Under the pieces are notes generated by a model. The model was given only the letters and a program-made list of their open reading frames with translations. It searched no databases and was not told where the DNA came from. From positions 1 through 5,935 of the forward strand of contig JAGAIK010000115.1 in NCBI GenBank assembly GCA_017626625.1: 5,935 nucleotides of DNA, written 5' to 3'. Shown here one piece after another: positions 1 through 5,355 of the stretch. Numbering within the stretch: the first letter of the stretch is position 1; each line of letters begins with the position of its first letter. Made by a program: the position numbers and the translations under genes. This DNA comes from Roseburia sp. GTDB lineage: Bacteria > Bacillota > Clostridia > Lachnospirales > Lachnospiraceae.

Positions 1-398
1 ACCACGCACTCATTTTCCTTTTCCGGCAGGCGTCCCTCCACCACGGTAATGCGGTTGACTTCCTCCGGCAGGCTGTAGGCTTTCAGAACTTTTTCATTTC
101 CTCCGCTTTCACTGCATAAAATGTCAAAGGAAACGGAGCCCTCTGCCGCTTTCACATCTTCCTGCTGTCTAAAAACCTCCACATCCTCCTTAGAAAATCC
201 CACGGTGGACATCAGGCGGTAATCGTAAAAGTCCGTCTCCTTAAAATACTCTGTGACTGTTTTTATCATGGCAGTCTGGGTGATTTTCAGTCCTGCAAAA
301 AGACCTACCCCCAACGCCACAATGGCAAGAATCGCCGCAAAACGCCCAAAGCTCTGTTTTATTTCCCGAAATGTCGATTTCCATATGGTTGATTTCAT
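1..398 (-). CDS. FtsX/MacB-type ABC transporter permease, N-terminal part (cut by left window edge)
   Basis: This is the membrane subunit of an ABC exporter and pairs with the ATPase gene just upstream. I translated it by hand from an ATG at 398; the frame stays open to the left edge, giving 132 complete codons. The protein begins MKSTIWKSTFREIKQSFGRF. One hydrophobic segment follows at about residues 20-37 (AAILAIVALGVGLFAG), then a soluble segment with the motif VVEGRLPEKENECVV at the edge, which resembles the extracytoplasmic core domain of MacB/FtsX permeases. A short basic amphipathic start, one membrane helix and then a large outer domain is the usual layout of this family. An AGAGGAA ribosome binding site lies just upstream, and only 16 nt separate the start from the ATPase stop, so the two are surely cotranscribed. 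The substrate cannot be told: relatives export peptides, lipoproteins or drugs, or act in antimicrobial-peptide sensing. The full length and the remaining helices are outside the window. Confidence 0.88.
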   Translation of the reverse strand, partial: MKSTIWKSTFREIKQSFGRFAAILAIVALGVGLFAGLKITQTAMIKTVTEYFKETDFYDYRLMSTVGFSKEDVEVFRQQEDVKAAEGSVSFDILCSESGGNEKVLKAYSLPEEVNRITVVEGRLPEKENECV

Positions 399-414
399 AC
401 TGTTCCTCTTCTGC

Positions 415-1119
415 CTACCACTCAATGTCCGCAATGTCTACAATGTGCGCATTCTTCTCCATATTTACCACCGTACCGTTTTTCACCGTGATAATCCGGT
501 CTGCCATGGCGGTAATCGCCTGGTTATGGGTAATGACCACCACCGTCTTTCCCTTTTCCCGGCAGGTGTCCTGCAACAGCTTTAACACTGCTTTTCCCGT
601 ATTATAGTCTAAGGCTCCTGTGGGTTCGTCACACAGGAGCAGTTTGGGATTTTTCGCCAGCGCCCTTGCGATTGCCGCCCTCTGCTGCTCGCCGCCGGAG
701 AGCTGCGCCGGGAAATTAGCAAGACGCTCCTTTAAGCCCACTTCCTCTAATACCGTCACTGCATCCAAGGGGTCTTTGCATATCTGCGCCGCCAGCTCCA
801 CATTTTCCACCGCCGTCAGGTTCTGCACCAGATTGTAAAACTGAAATACAAACCCGATATCGTAGCGGCGGTAGGAGGTGAGCTGCTTTTTATCGTAGGA
901 GGATATCTCCTGCCCGTCTAAATACACCTTTCCTGAGGTGAGGCCGTCCATTCCGCCCAGGATATTTAAAATCGTGGTTTTTCCTGCACCGGAAGCCCCC
1001 ACAATCACGCAGAATTCTCCCTGTTCGATTTCGAAATTGACGTCCTTTAAAGCCGGGATTTCCAATTCCCCGGTTTTATACACTTTTCCAACATGTTCAA
1101 ATGATACAAATGATTTCAT
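415..1119 (-). CDS. ABC exporter ATP-binding protein (MacB/LolD/FtsE-like)
   Basis: This is the cytoplasmic ATPase that powers the adjacent FtsX-like permease. Its 234 residues hold every ABC hallmark: Walker A GASGAGKT (41-48), Q-loop glutamine in FVFQFYNL (Q93), signature LSGGEQQR (140-147), Walker B LLLCDE (160-165) with catalytic E165, D-loop GALD (168-171) and switch histidine H198 in ITHN. The length and the GEQQR signature fit the MacB/LolD/FtsE group. The frame can be extended to a GTG at 1167 (250 residues), but I chose the ATG at 1119: it has an AAAGGAAA ribosome binding site (1133-1126), and a good promoter -10 box (1159-1154) lies inside the extension, so the GTG would be upstream of the predicted transcript start. 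The gene is separated from the hyp operon by a terminator and has its own promoter. The last residues (about 215-234) are a short tail past the canonical fold. Substrate unknown. Confidence 0.95.
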   Translation of the reverse strand: MKSFVSFEHVGKVYKTGELEIPALKDVNFEIEQGEFCVIVGASGAGKTTILNILGGMDGLTSGKVYLDGQEISSYDKKQLTSYRRYDIGFVFQFYNLVQNLTAVENVELAAQICKDPLDAVTVLEEVGLKERLANFPAQLSGGEQQRAAIARALAKNPKLLLCDEPTGALDYNTGKAVLKLLQDTCREKGKTVVVITHNQAITAMADRIITVKNGTVVNMEKNAHIVDIADIEW

Positions 1120-1153
1120 ATACTTTTTCCTTTGTCTTTGCCTGATATAGACA

Positions 1154-1183
1154 ATTATATGACGCACCTTCTGCCAAAATCAA
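1154..1183 (-). promoter_or_regulatory. Predicted sigma-A promoter of the ABC exporter operon
   Basis: On the minus strand, TTGATT (-35, 1183-1178; 4 of 6 consensus bases) is followed by an 18-nt spacer and a perfect TATAAT (-10, 1159-1154). The transcript would start near 1147, giving a leader of about 28 nt to the ATG at 1119. It lies downstream of the hypA terminator, so the exporter genes are an independent unit. Supported by consensus match only. Confidence 0.65.
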
Positions 1184-1274
1184 GGTTCTTTCCCCGGGAT
1201 TCCCTTAAATTTTTATAAATTAGCATTTCCGTGAAGCAAAACAAGCTTAAGAACCAAACTCCTGAAAACCTGAC

Positions 1275-1314
1275 AAAAAAGAGACAGATAAAGCACCCTT
1301 CACTTTATCTGTCT
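1275..1314 (-). terminator. Intrinsic terminator of the hypB-oxidoreductase-hypA operon
   Basis: A perfect 12-bp stem (arms 1314-1303 and 1293-1282, minus-strand order) closes a 9-nt loop. The transcript then reads C, T and a run of six T (1280-1275). It starts 8 nt after the hypA stop codon. The other strand also has a short T run after the stem (1314-1317), so it could work in both directions, although no plus-strand gene faces it. The stem is AU-rich but long. Confidence 0.82.
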
Positions 1315-1322
1315 TTTAACTT

Positions 1323-1676
1323 CTACGCCGTTTCCGGCACTTCAATTTCCTTAATATTAATCTCATTGCCCGCCAGCAGATAGGTTTTTTCACTGCCGCA
1401 GTGGGGGCAGGTCCGCCCGTGCGCCACCGTGTCGTAGTCCCTTTTGCAGGCTTCACAGTGGGTTACGGCATGAATCTCTTCGATTTTCAGTTCCGAACCT
1501 TTCATCACTTCGGAGCGGTCCGCCGCCCATCGCCAGCAGTCTAAGATATAGGAATGCACAATTCCCGACACTTCACCGATTTCCAGAGTGACTGCCGATA
1601 CGGCGTCCACCTGATTTTCCGCAGCAATCTGCTCCACACTTTTTATCACGTGAAATACAATTCCAAGTTCGTGCAT
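1323..1676 (-). CDS. hypA: Hydrogenase/nickel maturation protein HypA
   Basis: HypA is a small zinc-containing metallochaperone that binds nickel and, with the GTPase HypB, passes it to the active site of a nickel enzyme, classically [NiFe]-hydrogenase. The 117 residues match the family length (about 113-117). The protein starts with the conserved Met-His-Glu, where His2 and the N-terminus form the nickel site. The structural zinc site is a pair of CxxC motifs, C74/C77 (HCEACK) and C90/C93 (TCPHCG). The conserved LEIGEVSGIV stretch is at 31-40. The start is fixed by the MHE N-terminus and by a GGAGAAG ribosome binding site. It is the last gene of the operon: 30 nt follow the oxidoreductase stop, and a terminator begins 8 nt after its own stop. 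All key residues are present, so it should be functional. The nickel client is not visible here; besides hydrogenase, HypA/HypB are known to serve urease in some bacteria. Confidence 0.96.
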   Translation of the reverse strand: MHELGIVFHVIKSVEQIAAENQVDAVSAVTLEIGEVSGIVHSYILDCWRWAADRSEVMKGSELKIEEIHAVTHCEACKRDYDTVAHGRTCPHCGSEKTYLLAGNEINIKEIEVPETA

Positions 1677-1706
1677 GTTTCTTCTCCATTCGCTGCTGCC
1701 AGCTTT

Positions 1707-4436
1707 TTATTTGTCCTTTTTCCCGAAACGGATTTTCACTTCACGTTTCAGTGCGTAAGGAAGAATGCCCTTCATCTTATCCTCCGCTTTTCTCATAGTG
1801 CTGCACTCCGGCAAATCCCTGTGAAGATGAATGGCGTCAAATTCACATTTTGTGGTGCAGACGCCGCAGCCGATACATTTATTCGGGTCAACCACAGAAG
1901 CGCCGCAGGAAAGACATCTTGCCGTCTCGGTTTTTACCTGTTCCTCCGTCAGGGTCCCATGGGCGTCACGGAAGGACTTGCGGGCATCGATATTTTTATC
2001 CATTTCCGGTTTCTGTCTCGAAGAATTGTCGTAGCTTAAAGGAGCTAAATGATTCTTATCTAACTCGATAAACTGGCGGCGGTTTCTTCCGATGGTCATG
2101 CTGGCATTTTCATGAACAAAACGGTGAATGGACTCTGCCCCCTCTTTTCCGGCTGCGATGGCGTTAATGGCAAAGCTGGGTCCGGTATAGACATCACCGC
2201 CCACAAAAATATCCGGCTCTGCGGTCTGGTAAGTCAGGGAGTCCGCAACGGCTCCGTTTCCTCTGCCAAGCTCCACCTTAGAACCCGAGAGCAAATCGCC
2301 CCATACAATGCTCTGTCCGATACTTAACATTACATTTTCACATTCCACGGTGATGGTTTCGTTTTCATCATACTGCGGACAGAAGCGTCCGGTATCGTCT
2401 TTGACAGAAAGACATTTCTTTAAGACAATGCCCCTTACTTTTCCGTCTGCAACTAAAATCTCCTTGGGACCCCAGCCGCAATTTACCTGAATGCCCTCTT
2501 CCTCCGCCTCAAGCACCTCATCCTCCGAAGCCGGCATATTGTCCCTGTCCTCTAAACAGAACATGGAAACTTCCCCGGAGCCGCAGCGGCTGCTGGTGCG
2601 TGCCACGTCGATTGCCACATTGCCTCCGCCGATAACAACGGTTCTGCCGTTTACCTTATAATCCTCGTTTCCGCCGGAAACCGTATGTAAGAAATCCACC
2701 GCACTCATAACGCCCTCGGCGTCCTCCCCCGGAATGCCAGCCTTGCGGCTTCCCTGACAGCCAATGGCAATATAAAATGCCTGATAGCCCTGGCTGCGGA
2801 GCTCGTCTAAGGTAATGTCTTTTCCTACCTCGACACCGCATTTGATTTCCACGCCCAAAGCACGGATGACATCAATCTCTGCGTCCACCACGTCTTTCTC
2901 TAACTTAAAGGAAGGAATACCGTAAACTAACATACCGCCGGGGCGCTCATTTTTCTCAAATACCACTGGCTTGTAGCCTCTGGTGGCTAAATAGAACGCA
3001 CAGCTAAGTCCTGCGGGACCACCTCCGATAATGGCAATTTTCTGTGGGAAGGTTCCTCGGTTAGAAGGCTGAATGATTGGCGGGATATAACGTGTCCTGG
3101 CATCTAAATCCTTCTGGGCGATGAATTTCTTTACCTCATCGATTGCCACCGCCTCATCAATGGTTCCGCGGGTACATGCACTCTCACAGCGGCGGTTGCA
3201 GACACGTCCGCAGACTGCCGGGAAGGGATTTTCCTTCTTAATCAGCGCCAGCGCATCGGTATAGCGTCCCTGCGCCGCCATCTTCAAGTACCCCTGTACG
3301 GCAATATGTGCCGGGCAGGCAGTCTTACAGGGGGCTGTTCCGGTATCGTAGCAGTTAATACGGTTATTGTCACGGTAATCCACATCCCATTTTTCCGGTC
3401 CCCACTTGGTATTGTCCGGGAGTTCCTGGCGCGGGTACTGAATCATACCCTCGTTGGTGCAGAGCTTCTGCCCTAATTTCACGGCTCCTGCCGGGCAGTA
3501 CTCCACACACCTGCCGCACGCCACGCAGTTTTCTGTCTCCACCTTCGCCACGTAAGCGGAACGGGACATATTCGGCGTATTGAAAAGCTGGGAGGTACGC
3601 AGCGCATTACAGATATTCACGTTACAGTTGCAGATAGCAAAAATCTTGTCCTCACCGTCAATATTGGTAATCTGATGCACAAAACCGTTGTCCTCGGCAC
3701 GCTGTAAAATTTCCAACACCTTTTCTCTGGTTACATAATGCCCCTTGTTCGTCTCCACCAGATAATCTGCCATATCGCCCACACCGATACACCAGTCCTC
3801 CGGGTCATCGGCACAGCCTTCCCCTAAAACTCCGCGGGAATAACGGCAGGAACAGGGGCTTGCCGCATATTTTCCATCATATTTATCTAACCAGTGGGAA
3901 ATGTGCTCAATATCAATCGACTGATTCTCCGTCTCGATTGCCTTCTCCACCGGAATGACGTGCATACCGATACCAGAGCCTCCAGGCGGCACCATGGCTG
4001 TGACTTTCTCTAAGGGTAAAAATGTCATACGCTCAAAGAAAGATGCCAGTTCCGGATGCTCCTTAATCTGGTCTAACTTCATGTTAAAGAACTCCGCACT
4101 TCCCGGCACAAACATCGGCAGCACATACTGTTTCTCATGCTTCGGATTCTCCCAGTTATATTCCAGCAATCCGATGTTGCTCATTTCCTGTAATAAATCT
4201 TCCAGATACTTTTCTTCTTTTCCGGTGGCTTTCACCATCTGCTGCAGCGTCATGGGCTTGCGCACCTTCATTTTCAGCGCAACCTCCGCCATCTCATCCG
4301 TCACCAGCGCAGCCAGCCCGTAATACTCCGGGTCCTCCGCGGTAACAGTGTGTCCAATCCGGTCCGTAATCTTCTGCCCCAGTTTTAAAATCAGCTCCCT
4401 CGGCTGCTCCGGCGGCGTGTAAACAAATTTTTCCAT
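1707..4436 (-). CDS. Multi-cluster Fe-S/FAD NAD(P)-dependent oxidoreductase, GltD/NfnB-like core fused to ferredoxin modules
   Basis: A cytosolic 909-residue redox protein, probably moving electrons between NAD(P)H and ferredoxin-type carriers. Residues 60-95 resemble a winged helix. C195, C197, C208, C216, C269, C271 and C276 form a cysteine module known from anaerobe Fe-S proteins, followed by a ferredoxin motif (C304, C307, C310, C314). The GltD/NfnB-like core has cluster cysteines C362, C370, C374 and C409, C413, C417, C421; the FAD motif IIGGGPAG (469-476); the NAD(P) motif VIGGGNVAIDVAR (601-613) with the typical MPAS..EV.EAEEEGI stretch; and the second FAD motif DIFVGGD (742-748). The C-terminus adds C841/C844 and a ferredoxin motif (C854, C857, C860, C864). 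An ATG at 4442 lies only 1 nt from AAGGAG, while the ATG at 4436 is 7 nt away, so I start there. No glutamate synthase large subunit is adjacent, so a simple GltD role is unlikely. The reaction and partner are inferred only. Confidence 0.9.
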   Translation of the reverse strand: MEKFVYTPPEQPRELILKLGQKITDRIGHTVTAEDPEYYGLAALVTDEMAEVALKMKVRKPMTLQQMVKATGKEEKYLEDLLQEMSNIGLLEYNWENPKHEKQYVLPMFVPGSAEFFNMKLDQIKEHPELASFFERMTFLPLEKVTAMVPPGGSGIGMHVIPVEKAIETENQSIDIEHISHWLDKYDGKYAASPCSCRYSRGVLGEGCADDPEDWCIGVGDMADYLVETNKGHYVTREKVLEILQRAEDNGFVHQITNIDGEDKIFAICNCNVNICNALRTSQLFNTPNMSRSAYVAKVETENCVACGRCVEYCPAGAVKLGQKLCTNEGMIQYPRQELPDNTKWGPEKWDVDYRDNNRINCYDTGTAPCKTACPAHIAVQGYLKMAAQGRYTDALALIKKENPFPAVCGRVCNRRCESACTRGTIDEAVAIDEVKKFIAQKDLDARTRYIPPIIQPSNRGTFPQKIAIIGGGPAGLSCAFYLATRGYKPVVFEKNERPGGMLVYGIPSFKLEKDVVDAEIDVIRALGVEIKCGVEVGKDITLDELRSQGYQAFYIAIGCQGSRKAGIPGEDAEGVMSAVDFLHTVSGGNEDYKVNGRTVVIGGGNVAIDVARTSSRCGSGEVSMFCLEDRDNMPASEDEVLEAEEEGIQVNCGWGPKEILVADGKVRGIVLKKCLSVKDDTGRFCPQYDENETITVECENVMLSIGQSIVWGDLLSGSKVELGRGNGAVADSLTYQTAEPDIFVGGDVYTGPSFAINAIAAGKEGAESIHRFVHENASMTIGRNRRQFIELDKNHLAPLSYDNSSRQKPEMDKNIDARKSFRDAHGTLTEEQVKTETARCLSCGASVVDPNKCIGCGVCTTKCEFDAIHLHRDLPECSTMRKAEDKMKGILPYALKREVKIRFGKKDK

Positions 4437-4443
4437 TTTCATA

Positions 4444-4450
4444 CTCCTTA
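4444..4450 (-). promoter_or_regulatory. Ribosome binding site that sets the oxidoreductase start
   Basis: The minus-strand sequence TAAGGAG is followed 1 nt later by one ATG (4442) and 7 nt later by a second in-frame ATG (4436). Normal Shine-Dalgarno spacing favours the second, which shortens the protein by two residues (Met-Lys). It is located after the two intercistronic hairpins and is not part of either stem. Confidence 0.75.
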
Positions 4451-4458
4451 TAAAATCT

Positions 4459-4563
4459 TCATTTGCTTAAGAAGAATGCCGTTTTTGCATTCTTCGGCAT
4501 GAGACTTAGAAGTTCTTCGGCGGTGCCCCCTCTGGGCAGCGTCGATTTAGAACTTCTTCTCAT
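4459..4563 (-). other. Candidate 34-codon small ORF running through the palindrome (doubtful gene)
   Basis: An ATG at 4563, three nucleotides after the hypB stop codon, opens a 34-codon frame that ends in TGA at 4461-4459. The peptide begins MRRSSKSTLPRGGTAEEL and ends TAFFLSK; I recognise no domain. A weak site (GGAAAG, inside the last hypB codons) stands 8 nt upstream, so coupled translation from hypB is conceivable. Against a real gene: it is contained almost wholly in the two hairpins, a frame of this length is not rare by chance, and the plus strand of the same palindrome also carries a 34-codon ORF (4499-4603) starting with ATGAG. Most likely a by-product of the palindrome. Confidence 0.2.
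4471..4495 (-). repeat. 9-bp perfect hairpin in the hypB-oxidoreductase gap
   Basis: On the plus strand GAAGAATGC (4471-4479) and GCATTCTTC (4487-4495) are perfect reverse complements around a 7-nt loop. In the transcript it lies 20 nt upstream of the oxidoreductase ribosome binding site and one nucleotide after the larger palindrome. No T run follows on the minus strand (the sequence continues TTAAGC), so it is not a normal terminator. It may be a stabilising or processing structure, or the outer part of the same palindromic element. Confidence 0.75.
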
Positions 4564-4565
4564 GC
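4497..4565. repeat. 69-nt interrupted palindrome between hypB and the oxidoreductase gene (REP/MITE-like or RNA element)
   Basis: The whole segment folds on itself. From outside in: 4497-4504 pairs with 4558-4565 (8 bp, perfect); after a 3-nt bulge (4505-4507), 4508-4516 pairs with 4549-4557 (9 bp, perfect); after a 3-nt bulge on the other side (4546-4548), 4517-4522 pairs with 4540-4545 (6 positions, one G.U in plus-strand RNA); after one G/G mismatch, 4524-4528 pairs with 4534-4538 (5 bp) around a CCTCT loop. That makes 28 paired positions in 69 nt, far beyond chance. Its right end is 1 nt from the hypB stop codon. The pairing was read base by base; what it does and whether it is repeated in the genome are unknown. 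Confidence 0.85.
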
Positions 4566-4566
4566 T

Positions 4567-5235
4567 TTATGCTTTCCAGTTTGCAACTTCCCTCCGCAGG
4601 TAGTCCGCCCACTCCTCTATGCCCTCTCCCGTTTTGGCACAGATTGGTATTACCAGAGCGTTTGGATTGCGCAGGGCAATGTTCTTTCTGCACTGCTCCA
4701 TGTCAAAATCAAAGTAGGGCAGCACATCCACTTTGTTGATGAGCACCACATCGCAGATAGAGAACATCAGCGGATATTTTAACGGCTTGTCATGTCCCTC
4801 CGGCACCGATAAAATCATGGCGTTTTTCACCGCTCCGGTGTCAAATTCTGCTGGACAAACCAGATTTCCCACGTTCTCTAAGACTGCAAGTTCCACATCA
4901 TCAGAGCCTAACCCCTCAAGTCCCTGTTTCGTCATTTCTGCGTCTAAGTGACACATGCCTCCGGTGTGAAGCTGTATGGTTTTCGCCCCTGTTTTTGCAA
5001 TGGTTTCTGCGTCTACATCAGAATCGATATCCGCCTCCATCACACCGATTTTCATCTCATCCCTCAGCGCTTCAATCGTCCTCGTCAGAGTTGTGGTCTT
5101 ACCAGCGCCGGGGGACGACATGAGATTCAAAAGAAATACCCCTTTTTCCTTCAGGTCCGCCCGAAGCGCCTCCGCCTGTGCGTCATTATTGGCGAAAACA
5201 CTCTGTTTTACCTCAAGGATTCGCACCTTACTCAT
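4567..5235 (-). CDS. hypB: Hydrogenase/nickel maturation GTPase HypB
   Basis: HypB is a cytosolic SIMIBI-class GTPase that works with HypA to load nickel into a metalloenzyme, GTP hydrolysis driving transfer. The 222 residues contain the P-loop SSPGAGKTT (40-48), the switch aspartates in EADIDSDVD (68-76), and the family motif GGMCHLDAEM (93-102), whose C96 and H97 are metal ligands in the G domain. ENVGNLVCP (121-129) supplies the third ligand C128, and the guanine-specificity motif is NKVD (168-171). The N-terminus lacks both the CxxCGC nickel site of E. coli HypB and the histidine-rich stretch of some others, so it is the short form. The start is supported by GGGAGGAT 7 nt upstream. It is the first gene of the operon behind a strong promoter, with the oxidoreductase and hypA downstream. 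Family identity is very secure; its nickel client is not in the window. Confidence 0.97.
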   Translation of the reverse strand: MSKVRILEVKQSVFANNDAQAEALRADLKEKGVFLLNLMSSPGAGKTTTLTRTIEALRDEMKIGVMEADIDSDVDAETIAKTGAKTIQLHTGGMCHLDAEMTKQGLEGLGSDDVELAVLENVGNLVCPAEFDTGAVKNAMILSVPEGHDKPLKYPLMFSICDVVLINKVDVLPYFDFDMEQCRKNIALRNPNALVIPICAKTGEGIEEWADYLRREVANWKA

Positions 5236-5269
5236 TTGTTATCCTCCCTCAATCTATGTTTACTGATAT

Positions 5270-5298
5270 ATTTTATCATCTCGTTAATACTTTGTCAA
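5270..5298 (-). promoter_or_regulatory. Predicted sigma-A promoter of the hypB operon
   Basis: The minus strand has a perfect TTGACA (-35, 5298-5293), a 17-nt spacer and TAAAAT (-10, 5275-5270; 5 of 6). Transcription would start near 5263, giving a leader of about 28 nt to the hypB ATG. It sits between the terminator of the HAD gene and hypB and should drive all three operon genes. This close match suggests strong basal expression. Confidence 0.85.
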
Positions 5299-5327
5299 AG
5301 GAAACTGGTCATACCAGAGTTCTTTCA

Positions 5328-5355
5328 CAATAAAAGACAGCCCTAAGGCTGCCTT
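5328..5355 (-). terminator. Intrinsic terminator of the HAD hydrolase gene, overlapping its stop codon
   Basis: In the minus-strand transcript AAGGCAGCC (5355-5347) pairs with GGCTGTCTT (5342-5334), a 9-bp stem with one G.U, around a TTAG loop, followed by TTATTG. The stem begins inside the TAA stop codon (5356-5354). It isolates the HAD gene from the hypB promoter 30 nt downstream. Confidence 0.8.

Noticed and set aside
253..607. Plus-strand open frames (110 and 78 codons) opposite the permease and ATPase genes
   Set aside because: They are antisense to well-supported ABC genes, overlap each other in different frames, and show no domain.
1191..1206. GC-rich CCCGGG / GGGA-TCCC dyads upstream of the ABC exporter promoter
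   Set aside because: Too short, and no known operator matches; could be chance.
1201..1240. A further -10-like TATAAA with a weak -35 upstream of the ABC exporter promoter
   Set aside because: The -35 candidate (TTGCTT) matches only three consensus bases, and a better promoter lies closer to the gene.
1554..2039. 161-codon plus-strand open frame opposite hypA and the oxidoreductase 3' end
   Set aside because: It is antisense to conserved HypA and ferredoxin motifs and its product looks like low-information shadow sequence; no fitting ribosome binding site was seen.
2656..2841. 61-codon minus-strand frame inside the oxidoreductase
   Set aside because: It is an out-of-frame reading of the GltD-like core, which is intact in the main frame.
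5270..5317. Complete NikR operator at the hypB promoter
   Set aside because: Only one half-site (GTATGA) is present; the position 16 nt away reads AAGTAT, which does not match TCATAC.
4948..5346. 132-codon plus-strand open frame opposite hypB and its promoter
   Set aside because: It runs antisense through conserved HypB motifs and across the promoter into a terminator, as expected of a shadow frame.
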